A stretch of 64,000 nt of DNA from Cacajao melanocephalus (Eukaryota; Chordata; Mammalia; Primates; Pitheciidae). The position numbers were made by a program, and so were the translations under genes. Position 1 is the first letter of the stretch. Each line of letters opens with the position of its first letter. The notes under the pieces were generated by a model. The model did not search any database and was not told the DNA's origin. It saw nothing but the letters and a program-made list of their open reading frames with translations. The DNA is taken from contig CAUYLG010018014.1 in the NCBI GenBank assembly GCA_963573385.1, positions 35,313-99,312 on the forward strand, read 5' to 3'. Below, in pieces: positions 1 through 30,278 of the stretch.

Positions 1-88
1 CAGGATAGTCTCGATCTCCTGACCTTGTGATCCGCTTGCCTCAGGCTCCCAAAGTGCTGGGATTACAGGTGTGAGCCACCGCTTGGCC
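1..88 (-). repeat. Alu fragment at window edge
   Basis: Antisense Alu, cut by the window start. It shows the reversed left-arm hallmarks CAAAGTGCTGGGATTACAGG and GAGCCACCGC. Confidence 0.9.
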
Positions 89-1392
89 TCTTTTCCTCTT
101 TTTATATGGGGTATTGTGTACTTGTGTATCCTCTCTTCCTTTGCAAAATTCACATGGCCAAACAGAATCTAAGATGGTTCCTTTTTGGGAAAGGAGAAGT
201 GCCCTATAGAAAAATTAAAGTTAGTAGTTTCTTCATGTAAGATTTAGAGACACCTTGACTAAACTTCTAGTGATTCCAATTTGGCCATACTCAGATAACC
301 CACTTCTTATACATAGAGAAAAGTAACAGATATTGCAGTTATTATTTCCTGTTATGTCTAATGCTCTTTTCCTTTTTTTGGTTATTATTGGCGCATTCCC
401 TTCTCACATAATTTCTATGAGGAGATTTAACTCTCTGTGGGTAAAATGAAATTGCAGCCTATTAAATTAACATGAAATTTCCAGAATAATGAAAGAGCCC
501 CGGCCACACAGCTCCCCTTAAAAAGTATGAAGCTGTCTAGCTTCATATTAGTTGTATTGTAATTAAATCTATTTCAGAGATTCTTAGGTGAAGTGTGTGG
601 GTGAACAACCTTTGCGTTGATCTCAGGCCAGTGGGTTGGTCAGCTCCAAGGAGCCCACCCATAGCTGGGCCCAGAGACAGACTCATTTTAGAGTGGGAGG
701 AGTTGAAGGGCTAATGCAGTAGTTCTTCAACCCCAAAAAAACATGAGAATACTTTGGAAGAGTGTTAAAATACAGATTTCTGGGGCTCTGGAAGATATGC
801 CGTGAGCCCAGGACTACCCAGTTACATCAAGACCTACAGGAGGCCAAATTCTGTGGCTTGAGAAACATTGCTGCTACGACTTCACCTTTTTCATCTAGAT
901 AATATGGTACTAGATTTTGACCAAGTCATAACAGTGTGTATAATTCAACTGGATGTGAGTAAGCAGTAGGTCTCAGTTGGTGTGAACAGTTAGAGGATAT
1001 TTTACCTAATCTTCAGGCATCATTCCTCCTTTATTAAAATACCTAGGATTTGGACACAAGAAAGTATGCTTTAGAAGAGTTCCCAGGGGATGCTCACAGG
1101 CCCACCGAATTAGAGGCCATGTGTACTAAAGGGCTCAACTTCATGCTGTGAGTTGTGTGCGTTAAAGAAGGAAGTCATACCAGTGAATGGTTCATTTGTT
1201 TCTCTTGTACCTTTGTGCCTAAATCTAATCAATCATTAAGTAGTGCTGTCTCAATGATAACCATTAGTGAACAGAAGTGTGCTGGCATTTCACACCTGGG
1301 AGCTAGTGTCAGCCCATTGTATACACAGATAAAACCAGGAATGGGGTTGATCTTATTTAAGCAGTTATCTTTTTAAGAATACATGTGTAAGC
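89..1392. other. SIPA1L1 intron sequence, mostly unique
   Basis: Intronic sequence upstream of exon a. Apart from a possible MER5-like piece at about 705-870, I see no gene, known repeat or regulatory signal. An open frame of 73 codons at 1155-1376 has no recognisable features. Confidence 0.6.
705..872 (+). mobile_element. Possible MER5-like DNA transposon remnant
   Basis: The order 'AGTAGTTCTTCAACC ... ACATTTCTGGGGCTCTG-like ... CCAGGACTACCCAG' resembles the hAT-Charlie MER5A consensus as I recall it (AGTGGTTCTCAA ... GGGCCCCACCCC). It is strongly diverged. Confidence 0.4.
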
Positions 1393-1553
1393 CCATCATG
1401 GCAGTGAGCATTTATAGTCCTGGCTACTGAGGGGGCTAAGATGGAAGAATCGCTTGAGCCCAGGAGGCTGAGGCTACAGTGAGCTATGATTGTACAACTG
1501 CGCTCCAGCCTGAGCCACAGAGCAAGACCCTGATTCAAAACCAAAAAAAATTT
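1393..1553 (+). repeat. Truncated Alu, sense
   Basis: Begins mid-element, then GGAAGAATCGCTTGAGCCCA, CTCCAGCCTGAGCCACAGAG and a short A tail. Diverged, probably an old AluJ or a free monomer. Confidence 0.75.
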
Positions 1554-1554
1554 T

Positions 1555-2440
1555 TAAGAAAATCATAGCCTTATTTTGTCTGTTTTGGGACTTTATATAA
1601 ATGGAATCATACCTATGTATTAATTTGTGTCTGGTGTCTTTAAGTCAACATTATGTTGCCAAGATTTATCCATGTGTTGCAGGTAACATTAATTTATCTC
1701 CATTGCTGTATTATATTGACACTGTGAGAATGTAGCAGAACTCATCCATTCTGCTGTTGATGAACATTTGGATTGTTTCCAATTTGTGATATTCAGAATA
1801 TTTTTTTTCTTTTTCTTTTTCTTCTTTTTATTTTTTTGAAACAGTGTCTCGTTTTGTCGCCCAGGCTGGAGTATAATGGTGTGAACTTGGCTCACTGCAG
1901 CCTCAACCTCCTGAACTCAAGCGATCCTCCTGCCTCAGTCCCCCAAGTAGCCGGAACTACAGGCACACACCACTACACCTGGCTAATTTCTTTATTTTTT
2001 CATAGAAACAGGGTTTCACTATATTGTCCAGGCTGGTCTCGAACTCAAGCTCAAGTGATCCATCCATCTTGGCCTCCCAAAGTGCTAGGATTACAGGTGT
2101 GAGCCACTGGGCCCAGCTGATATTAAGAATTCTCATACATGTCCTTTGGTACACATACATATGTTTCTTTTGAGTTTCTAGGAATACAATATCCATGTCA
2201 TAGAATATACATATGTTCAACTTAGTAGAGCCTCTGAAGTAGTTTTCCAAAGTGGTTGTAACAAGTAGCACTCCCACCAGCAGTGTATGAGATGAGAGCT
2301 CTAGTGCTTCACATCCTTTCTGGCACTTGATAGTATATAAGTCTTTTTAATTTAGCCATTCTGGTAGGTGTGTAGTGGTCCCTCGTTGTGGTTTTAATTT
2401 GCATTTGCCTGGTAACTGATGATTTGAGCACCTGTGTTTA
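1555..2440. repeat. Old L1 (L1M-like) fragment split by an Alu
   Basis: The flanks at 1555-1799 and 2119-2440 carry TATATAAATGGAATCATACC, TTTTCCAAAGTGGTTGTAAC and CACTCCCACCAGCAGTGTAT. I recognise these as typical of old L1-derived sequence; the subfamily is uncertain. Confidence 0.55.
1800..2118 (-). repeat. Alu, antisense, near full length
   Basis: A T-rich tail, GTCGCCCAGGCTGGAGTATA, TTACAGGTGTGAGCC and the terminal GGGCCCAGC define it. It sits inside the old L1. Confidence 0.92.
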
Positions 2441-2443
2441 TTG

Positions 2444-2679
2444 ATCTCATCTCACTGCAACTTCTGCCTCCCAGGTTGAAGCGATTCTCCTGGCTAAGCC
2501 TTCTGAGTAGCTGGGACTACAGATGCTCGCTAGCACACCCAGCTATTTTTGTGTTTTTAGTAGAGACAGGGTTTCATCATGTTGGCCAGGCTGGTCTCAA
2601 ACTGCTGACCTCAAGTGATCTGCCCACCTCAGTCCACAAAGTGCTGGGATTACAGGCGTGAGCCACCATGCCTGGCCTA
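2444..2679 (-). repeat. Alu, antisense, truncated
   Basis: Starts at TCTCACTGCAACTTCTGCCT without the T tail and right-arm end, and ends at GAGCCACCATGCCTGGCC. Confidence 0.88.
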
Positions 2680-3464
<785 letters not shown>

Positions 3465-3540
3465 GATTTACCCTTTTGAGATTGTTTTCTAAATCTTGTA
3501 AGCATGTTTCTTTCATTTTTTTTTTCTTTTTTCGCTTCTA

Positions 3541-6223
<2,683 letters not shown>

Positions 6224-6794
6224 TAGTTTTGTAATCTTTAACCAATGTTTGAAATATGTTGATGAGCAGCTTCTAGAGCTGATATAAACGTCAGCTACCA
6301 TGGGGAAGGAGCGCTCACTGTGCCCATTGGCCTTGGATGTGAGTCTGAAGAGCCAGATCCCTGATTCAGTATCCTCTCCCCTCCTCAGCTCGGTCCTAGA
6401 GAGCGTCACCACAAACCCTAGTTGTGAGGAAACCAAGACAGAGGCATGGAGACGACTAGACCTTTCACTTCTCTTTCTCCTGTCTCTTGCCACTGCTAAA
6501 CTCCCCTGTGACAAACATCGGTGGTGCCAATGTGTTTGAAAGTGTCCCTGACAGTCTTAACTATTTTTACTTTTTAACTTAAAGTGCAGATTAAGCCCTA
6601 GTGGCCATCTGTCATTTTGAGAGCAGACATTTAAATTATAGTGAGAAAGCCAGGAAGGCCAACCAGCCATCACTGTTAATAGTTTATGAAAAATTCACTC
6701 CTGTTCAACCCAGCCATCACCTGTACCCTGAACAACGCTTTTGTAGCTGACATAATGGTCCTAATGTATACGTCTTTGCCCTGCTTCTCTTCAG
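6224..6794 (+). other. Intron end upstream of exon a
   Basis: Unique sequence ending in the pyrimidine-rich acceptor CTGCTTCTCTTCAG of exon a. No repeat or gene seen. Confidence 0.6.
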
Positions 6795-22054
<15,260 letters not shown>

Positions 22055-22255
22055 GGAAGGCTGAGGAGGACAGGAGAAGGGCCTGGACACTCCCTCCAGC
22101 CCGTGTCCTGCAGGCCTTATCCCGCCATAGAAAGCTTCCTCAGAGCACCTTCCCCGGCTTCATACTCCGCCCCCTTTCGGGGAGTGCACAACACAACAGT
22201 TGCAGATCAACAATCATCACCTGCCTTTTGTAGAAAAGAAAAACAAAAAAAAGGA

Positions 22256-22282
22256 AATAAAAATTTTAAAAAGTAAAATAAA
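22256..22282 (+). promoter_or_regulatory. SIPA1L1: Proximal poly(A) signals (two AATAAA)
   Basis: AATAAA occurs at 22256-22261 and 22277-22282 in an A-rich tract. It is followed by TGTGAATGTCTTTATTTTTTTG, split here as a TG-rich part and a T-rich part, as expected downstream of a cleavage site. Use would give a 3' UTR of only about 240 nt. Internal priming on the A-rich tract could mimic this site in cDNA data. Confidence 0.5.
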
Positions 22283-23901
22283 AGTTTAACTGCTAAAATG
22301 TGAATGTCTTTATTTTTTTGCACAATATCTTTATCTGTTATGTATTTAAGAAGAAACTGGGCCTTGGACTAGGGTGCTCCCTGGCCCATCTGCCTCTATT
22401 CCCATCCGCTTTCTTACCAATTTCAGGTAACCCAAGCTTTCCCTTGTTATCCTAACAAATGTCATTATTCCTAGAAAAAGAATGTTTTTTTAACTTGTTT
22501 GGGGAGTAGAGAGGGATATTTCCTTACCTTCTTCCCTAAAATGCCTGGAGAGGGAGTTGCTTGGAGAAAATGCCTACCTCCCTTGAATGATTTGTGCATG
22601 AGCTAGTGCTGTTTGTATCTGTCCTCCAGAGATCAGCAGGATCGGGGTTATTATCAGCAAGTCAGTAAACCAGAGCAGCTCTGACAGTGCTTGCAGGCCA
22701 CACCCCTTTCCAGTCCCACATTGTGAGGTCACTTCCTGCTTCTCCCAGGGAGATGGTCCCACTTGTGCTGCAGGACTCTCTTTATGTTTGGCTTGATTGA
22801 GCCCCACTAAATTGGAATCAGCTTCTCTACAGCTTCCTGGCTCCAAACATTAATTGATTTCAGAATTCCTCACAAAACCTTATTATCTGTATGCATTTTG
22901 AATGAATTTTGGTCAAAATTATGTCATTTTTAAAGATTTTTAAGGATAAAAATGTGGCACAATTGGTTTTCTAGCTTGCTCAAAATGACCATATCACAAA
23001 ATTAATCTTTCTCTCCAGAGCAAGACTTCACCAGTATTTGTAACTAGGAAGAGCTAACAGTGAATGTTTAATTGTGAATTTTAATCCTTGCTTGTTAGGA
23101 GCAATGACTGTGATAGTAGAATGGGCTTTTGAAATCTGCATGTCCTAGTGTGAAATTTCAGCACGGCATTTTCTGCATCCTTTTGTGGCCATCCAAAGGA
23201 TTCTGCTGCAGAAATTATTGATGTGCTATTTTTCCTGTCTTGTGATGCAGGCTGCTTTGGGCCCCTGGGTCACTGTTCCAAGGCCCTTGCTGCTGTAGAG
23301 CACAGAGACATGGGGCTGACCAGTGCTGACTGACCTGAGGAGACCCCTTTGTTTGTGGCCTTCATAACTGTCACTAAACTGACCCCTCTGCCCTTTCAGT
23401 GGCAACTCTGGTCTAAGGGAACGCTCAGCACTCTAGCGGCAACTGCTTGGAAGTTCCCTCCCCCAAGTAATCTCAATTCCTTCCTCTCTCCATCCCTGAA
23501 AGAAACAGGATGGATTTTCCTCTCTTCTCCCTGCTACATCCACTACCGGATTTTTATGCTACAGTTTCATTATTGATTGTGATTTCTCCATGGGATTTTT
23601 TTTTTTCTGGTGACATTTCTATCATGGAAATAGGAAGATTTCGGAGTGCTTTGTAAAGATTTCAATTGTCTGTCTCTTTCTCTCTTTGACTTGTATGAAG
23701 GAGATTGTACATTGCCTGATATCTCTTTGTAAATGAGAAATATTGCTAACATCCAAGCATTCTGAAGTCTTGCTTATCCTTCTGAGTTTAGTTCTCATTT
23801 TGTTTTACATTTTGTTTGGGGACTTGGGGCAAGCTATTTATTAGAGTTTTGCAACAGAGTTCTTGTTTGAAGCCTCTAAAGACTACTTGTAAAATTCAAA
23901 C

Positions 23902-23907
23902 AATAAA
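23902..23907 (+). promoter_or_regulatory. SIPA1L1: Distal poly(A) signal AATAAA
   Basis: A canonical hexamer lies near the end of the repeat-free 3' UTR, about 1.85 kb after the stop codon. This is the most likely main 3' end of the gene. Confidence 0.6.
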
Positions 23908-23925
23908 ATTCATTTTAAACGCTCT

Positions 23926-24975
23926 TTTAAAACGCTTTGGTATTATTGCTTGAGGTTTGCTTATTTGAAAGACTACCCAATAATTCATTGACCCGCCTTG
24001 CATCCTAATTTTTTCAGAAAGCTTCATTAACACTAATGATGATTCTTGAAAATTTCCGTCCCTTTTCAGAATGTTAATAAACTTTTTTACTCTGTCCACA
24101 TGTCTATAGAGAATTACTATTTTGCCTTCTCTGCTTATGATTTAATATTTGCAGAGCATTTCATAATTAGTTTCCTCTTCATTATCCACGTGTGGATTTT
24201 TCATAACATTGTTCTTCTCTGAGACCAGCACGTTTTTGGACGGCATCTCCCAGCTCTCGATGTCAGATACTGTGTGCTCAGGGAATACAAATGCCTGTTA
24301 ATACTAGGCTGTGCAAAATATAATTAGAAAAGTTAATCTACTGAAAAAAAAAATCAATGCATTCCAAAGTCAAACCGAACCAATTTTTTTTTAATCCACC
24401 ACGTCACTGTTCCTCTCCAGCGGTGCAGCTAATTGAGAGCTGACAGTAGAGTTTCTTCCTTTTATTTGGTTCAGCAATTCTACAGATTCTAGAATTCTTG
24501 GACTAGGATAAGACTGGATGCCACAAAATATTCCAGTGAACAAAAAAGCTAAAACCGTCTGTTTAGATCATGATTCCTATGTGGTCCAGAGGGTTTATTC
24601 GTCATTTCTGTAGGGCTTGGCACATGGGTTGGGAGCTCCTGGGAGAAGGTGCTGTTGGGCCTGCATTGATGGAAGATCTTCATCCATGAGCTGACTGGGA
24701 AGGCCAGTGGTTCTGCTCCAGATCTGGTGCTGGTGATAAGCTGGGTTAGGTTACTGACTCCTTGGGTGGGGATAAGAACGACAGTCCAAGAGCAAAGAAA
24801 ACAGGCCCAGCAAACTTGCCCTATTTGCCTCTAGTGAAATGTAAAATGATGGTCTGAAACCAGATTTCAGTCTCACAGTGCAATGTTTGAGCAACTACAG
24901 GGTGCTGTTTCCGGACTAAACCAAGGAGATTAAAGTGCAAGATGGCATACTTGGGTCAGAAACGACCAGTGAAGG
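23926..24975. other. Intergenic sequence after SIPA1L1
   Basis: AT-rich, no gene or known repeat recognised. The transcript could extend past 23,925 if a further site is used. Confidence 0.5.
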
Positions 24976-25264
24976 CTGGCCAGGTGTGATGGCCACGCCC
25001 ATAATCCTAACACTTTGGGAGGCCAAGTCAGGAGGATTGCCTGAGTTCAAGACCAGCCTCACTAGTCTTGAGTTCAAGACTAGTGAGACCTCATCTCTGC
25101 AAAAAATAAAATTAGCTGGGCATGTTGGCACACACCTGTAGTCCAGCTACCTGAGGTGGGAAGACAGATTGAGCCCAGGAGGTCAAGGCTGCAGTGAGCT
25201 GTGATTGCCCTACTGCACTCCAGCGTGGGTGAAGAGTGAGACCCTGTCTCAAAAAAAAACAAAA
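24976..25264 (+). repeat. Alu, sense, old, with internal rearrangement
   Basis: GGCCAGGTGTGATGGCCACG to the A tail after CCCTGTCTCAAAA. Diverged like AluJ. The middle carries an extra inverted duplication forming a perfect palindrome. Confidence 0.9.
25060..25085. repeat. Perfect 26-bp palindrome inside an Alu
   Basis: CACTAGTCTTGA (25060-25071), centre GT, then TCAAGACTAGTG (25074-25085), an exact reverse complement. A normal Alu has a single 'GAGTTCAAGACCAGCCT' here, and a second GAGTTCAAGAC is present. Confidence 0.95.
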
Positions 25265-25842
25265 GATATGGGCAATATTAAATATGACCTGTGTAATTTT
25301 AAAAGAATAAAGATGCCACCGTAATGTTGGATACTTTTTCTATGTATGAATTTTGTCACTAATGACTCTTCCATAGGAATCATCATCTTTTGAGAAAAAA
25401 GACATTTGGCTTCGACTGGGGCTCAAAGCCCATCCATTACTTACCATCTGCATTCTTAGGAAAATTACCTAATCTCCGAGCGTGGTTTCCTCGTCTGGTA
25501 AAGTCGTTACAGCCTCATGTTTTAGGAACTAAGCAGAACCAGACGTGTAAAGGTAGTGACTGGCAAATCGTACACACTCAGTAAACATCAAGTGGCTTCT
25601 TTTGTCCTACGTCTCTGATACATTCATGCTTTTATGTTATTTTTCCAGGACAGAGCCCTGATGTATTAATAGCAGAGTTTTTTGAATCCTTAGCAGTGAG
25701 TCTACACCCCTACTCCCCGACAAGCACCAGGTCTTGTCTTTCCTTACATAGAATTGCTTAAGGGATGGAAGAGTCAGAATGAGCTCATCCACTTTGCTTA
25801 ATATTGGTCAGGTGCTTTTAACCCTTTGCTATAAACTTTAAA

Positions 25843-25945
25843 ACAGTGACTCAAACTTCAGCTTGCATCTGAATCACCTGGAGAATTTGTCTAGACACAG
25901 GCCACGTGGCTGCACCCCCAGGATCTGTGATTGTGCAGGTGTTAA
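25843..25945 (+). mobile_element. MER5-like DNA transposon fragment
   Basis: CAGCTTGCATCTGAATCACC, TGGAGAATTTGTCTAGACAC and GCTGCACCCCCAGGA follow the MER5A order (GCATCAGCATCACCTGGGAA ... CCCCACCCCAGA). Confidence 0.6.
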
Positions 25946-28291
25946 GTAGAAAATATTTAAATGTTCTGCAAGTTTCCAGGTTATGCTTTAGAAGAATAAG
26001 GTTAACAGGAGAATAGCCATTGGTGCTAGTATTAAAAGAAATAGAAACTAAGGTATGAGGCACTTACCGTGTCCAGATAACTGAGTATTATGTTGATAAG
26101 TTAACCATCCACAGAGCACCTTGCAGGAGGAAACAGGCTTAAATTGTAACTCGAAAATTCAGTTAGAAAAAAAGAACTTTATTTTCCCTTTTTACTAAAA
26201 TGGTGATTCAGAGCCCCCTCTGCATGAAACGTGAGTATTTTAAATTCCTGTGTTACCTAGATGGGGCTGAAATTCCTTTTCCACCATTAATTATATGAGA
26301 CTAGTTACCAGGTTAGCAAGGGGGTGACCTTGGTGCTCTCAGAGCAGATGACAACTTGGGACGGCACAGCTGCTGGGGAAAGCAGGGCTGGGGTAGCAGG
26401 TGCAGAGCCCCCAAGCCAGGCCCGCAGTGGGTAGCCACAGGGGATGCGGGGTGGGGTTGCAGGGAGGACGAGATGGGGAGACTTGGTCCCAGGCTGAGAA
26501 TGTTAAATTCAAGTCATTGACTTCCACAATCAGCCCAGCCTACTCACCCAGTCTCCAAGATCGTATGAAACTTCAAAGTTACAAGACAAGCACATTTCCC
26601 AACGGCCCTCATCCCTCTCCCACATGGTTAAGAAATCTTTACTTCCAGGCTCTTGCTGCACAATAGCCTGTTGTCTCTGCTGCTGTCCAAAGAAAAGACA
26701 GAAGGAAGGAGTTGTGTCTCGTCTATATCCTTTACAAAAACTGTGGCTCAGACACTCAAAGACACTGGCTGTCTTTTCGGAGAAGACAATATCACCTTAG
26801 AGTTCATTCCTAGTGCCTAGCCCTTCTATTGCTCCTGTCCTCGGATCCTCCTCCTCTCCTGGGCCCGCCAGCACTGTGCTCCCTCGCACCTTGTCAGATT
26901 ATGCCCTTCTGGTCCTCCACCCTTTCGAATCAGATATCTCCTGTCTTGCCTCTGTGTGTCTGAGTCATCACACCTGAGACCCAAGAGAGCGTTCCTCCTT
27001 CCCTTCTCTCATTACACCTCTCATTATACCCTTTCAGTCCCACTTGCCTTCAGTCCTGTGAACAGGCATCTCTCAAAGTTGCTTCCATTACTTACCCTAA
27101 ATGAGCACATCTTATTATGCCTCTTAATCAGCTCCTCTGCCAGGCACAGCCCTGCCTTTAAATATATGCAGCTGATTTTATCCTTCCATTTGTATCTCTC
27201 ATGACCCATTTTCAACCTGAATGATCTCCTAGACAAAATACCCAAAGCTCTGGGTACCTTACTCCCTATCTTTATGTAAATGTATTCCTTCAAAGATCTT
27301 ATCATATGTTCTGTTGATACATCTGTGATTCATTTTCCTTGCCCACAGTGCCGTGTCAAGTGGCCCGATCTCCCTACACATTTTTGAGATTTTGTGAGTG
27401 TACCCCTGAATCTCTAGTAAGCTCACCCAGTCATATCTCTCCTGTGCAAGACTGTAATTCAGCGTTTAAGAAAAGCATCACAGAATGGCTATCTGCCAAT
27501 AAAATCCAACTCCGTTGCAGAAGTATAAATGGCTTGGGAAGGGATGGTTTCTCCAGTTTGCCACTGATGCTCCCAACTCTGTATTGCCTTAACTGCTCTC
27601 AGCTCACTGCACACATCTAGGTAAATTGCATGGTGATAAGGCATTTGAGCACCAAACCCAAGGAAGCCATTTCCTTCCCCAAACCACACCCCCCTCATAA
27701 GCCCACCCACCCTCACCTACCCTGTGTTCCTGGGAGGGAAATACATTTAAGAAGGGAGTTCTATGTCAATTCAAAGAGCAAACAAGAAATTACTAATAAA
27801 GTTGCCTGGAGGTGGTCCTTTAGTCACTTGTCTTAGTGAAATGGTAGGTTGGATTTGTAAGTGACCTAGTAATTTTTTTTTAAGAGCTTAAGGGTATTTG
27901 AAACAGTTACTTCTCATAAGAAGCTTAAACATTGCTCTGTTAATCTTAAGACAATAAATATGCTTAGCAAACTCTTTTTGTTTTTAGTACAAAGATAAAC
28001 TCAGCCCAGTGTAGGTACATTTCAAATTAATGAGGCTATGCCTATTAAAATATGTGCCATAAATGCTGCCTAGCTTAATATAAACAGCAGCAGCTGGAGT
28101 GGAGCAAGGACTTCATTGACAGGCACTGCCACCAAGCAATTCTACTTAAGGAAAGACAAGACCTGGTGCTTGTCAGGGAGAAGGGGAGTAGGGGTATGCG
28201 CGCACTGCTCACTGAGGATTTGAAAAACTGTGGTGTGAAAGACAAACTGGCCTTGAGCTTTGTGACCCAAGAGGCAAAATAGGGACCAGTG

Positions 28292-28352
28292 AATGCAAGT
28301 TATGGGGAACAAGTTATAGGGAATACCTTTGTAATGCAAGTTATGGGGAACA
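28292..28352 (+). repeat. Short direct repeat, 20 bp
   Basis: AATGCAAGTTATGGGGAACA occurs at 28292-28311 and 28333-28352. A shorter related CAAGTTATAGGGAA lies between them. Local slippage-type duplication. Confidence 0.95.
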
Positions 28353-28449
28353 CCAGTGATGGGGAACTGTCTACTTCCTGAGGCTGCACACTTGATCCTT
28401 CAACTTCTCTTTTATGTTCTTCCTTTTATTCAGAGAAAGTCTGTTTCTC

Positions 28450-28745
28450 TTTAATTTTTTTTTTTTTTTTTTTTTATGGAGTATTGCTCTGTCACCCAGG
28501 CTGGGGTGCAGTGGCACAATCTCAGCTCACTACAACCTCCGCACCCCCGGGTTCAAGCGATTCTCCTGCCTCAGCCTCTCGAGTAGCAGGGATTACAGGC
28601 ACACACCACCACGCCCGGCCAATTTTTAGTAGAGATGGGGTTTCACTGTGTTAGCCAGGATGGTCTCCATCTCCTGACCTCGTGATCCACCCGCCTCGGC
28701 CTCCCAAAGTGCTGGGATTATAGGCGTGAACTACCACGCCTGGCC
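28450..28745 (-). repeat. Alu, antisense
   Basis: T21 tail, ATTGCTCTGTCACCCAGG, and end ACTACCACGCCTGGCC. It has lost about 13 bases of the usual AATTTTTGTATTTTTAG block. Confidence 0.93.
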
Positions 28746-28911
28746 TTGTTTTTGTTTTTGTTTGAGACAGGATCTCTCTCTGTGGCCCAGGGTGGAGTGC
28801 AGTGGTGTGATCATGGTTCACTGTGACCTTGAACTCCTGGGCTCAAGCTGTCCTCCCGCCTTGGCCTCCCAAAGTGCTGAGATTACAGGTGTAAGCCACC
28901 ATACCCAACCT
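28746..28911 (-). repeat. Alu monomer, antisense (FLAM-like or AluJ part)
   Basis: Starts with TTGTTTTTGTTTGAGACAGG, goes from GAACTCCTGGGCTCAAGCTG directly to CTTGGCCTCCCAAAGTGCTG, ends AAGCCACCATACCCAACC. Only one arm is present. Confidence 0.85.
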
Positions 28912-30278
28912 CCCTTTAATTTTACGACTACTTCCAGTCCCGTCACTTCAAGTTATACAAACAAATATATTTCTCTTCCCAGATAATAACCATGAATTTG
29001 TTAGAAAATGTCAGGTCTTCTCAATGTTATGTCTTCCCCAGGTCTAAAACTTATCTATTTTCTTGACTTGTCCTCATTTGTCGTGGCTTTCAGCCCCTCT
29101 TCCACCATAATATAATCATATCTAACACATATGAAGGAGACAGTCACTCTGTGTGCATTATCTCTTTGAGTCATCACAACAGCCCTGTGGGATGGGTGCT
29201 ATTCATGTCCCCATTTTACAGAACAATCAACAGAGTCCTAGAGAGGTTAAATAATTTGTTTGCAGTAAAGTAGCTGGTGAATGGCAGAGCTGGGATTCAA
29301 ACACAGGCCTCTGAGTCTAGAAGCCAAGATTAAATCTGTATTTTCTCAATCTTTATTGGTCTCAACCTATCAATCCCCTGCATGACATGGTTGCATAGAG
29401 CTTTGACCAAGGGATCTAGACAGCAGCATCATTGGCACAGGATTATAAATGAGAGGGATTAGGGAACAGAAGAAAGACAACTAAAAGTGTACCTTAAGAC
29501 CAGAGGACTCAGAGGAAACAACCTCTTCTGGGAGGCTCTTAGAGGAGAGGGGGCCCAGAATCATGGAAAGGGGAAACAGACTCCCTCCCTCAGGAAGGGG
29601 CTTGTCAAAGAGTTCATACCACTCTCATCTGCCACAGTCAACTTCTCGCCTCTGTCCCCACTACCATCAGCCTCATTCTCCTTTCAGACTCCTCAGTCCT
29701 CCATCAGGATCAGAATACCAGAATTTCCATCTAGAGCCATAAAAAACTGAGTCAAATACTAATTTCACCTGAGGGCAATGACCCCATTCCTCAGGTAATC
29801 TTGGGGACAGGGCAGGCCTTTGGAGCATCTGTGCTGGACAGTGAGGCCCTGCTGCTCCCCACTCCTCTCACTCCTGGTTTTCTCTCTGGCTTTGTCTAAG
29901 TACCATGGTTTGCCATGAGAAGATACTGGCAAAGGAAGAAGACATCAACCTTCACCCTCGCCCCTCTTTCCACTAAGACCAACAATCTCAACCCAGAAAC
30001 CCCACGGCAAAGGCTGACAATTGTTGCAGGTCCCAAGAGGCCTCTGATGCTGTCAAGCTAAGGACCAAGAAAGAGCAGCTCTCTATGCCCACACTTCATT
30101 CCTAGGAATGCAAGGTTTTCTATATATTGGGGGCAACCCTTACCAGCTCCAAAAGACCATGTAAGGTCTAGGAGAAGGACAAGAGTACAAAGAGCAGTCA
30201 GGAGGCAGCTGGCCTGAAGCAGTACGAGGAAGCCCTAGCCAGTGCAGCGTGAGTCTGGGAGTCAGCTACGTTCTCAAG
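28912..30278. other. Intergenic sequence with a MIR
   Basis: Holds the MIR at 29120-29330; the rest is unassigned. An 87-codon open frame at 29487-29750 has no recognisable features. Confidence 0.5.
29120..29332 (+). repeat. MIR SINE, sense
   Basis: CTGTGTGCATTATCTCTTTG, ACAGCCCTGTGGGATGGGTG, CCCCATTTTACAGAACAATC, GAGAGGTTAAATAATTTG and GGCAGAGCTGGGATTCAAAC follow the MIR consensus closely. Confidence 0.88.

Larger units (their letters stand above)
22055..23925 (+). other. SIPA1L1: SIPA1L1 3' untranslated region
   Basis: The sequence after the stop holds no clear interspersed repeat for about 1.87 kb, unlike the repeat-rich DNA downstream. It contains an early pair of AATAAA hexamers and a late one at 23902, both followed by T-rich sequence. 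The 3' end at about 23,925 is placed 15-25 bases after the late signal and fits my recollection of the transcript length. The exact cleavage site is not visible. Confidence 0.7.
25265..28449. other. Intergenic sequence, mostly unassigned
   Basis: About 3.2 kb. It contains a MER5-like remnant at about 25843-25945 and a short direct duplication at 28292-28352. Open frames reach 93 codons with no recognised protein. Confidence 0.5.
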
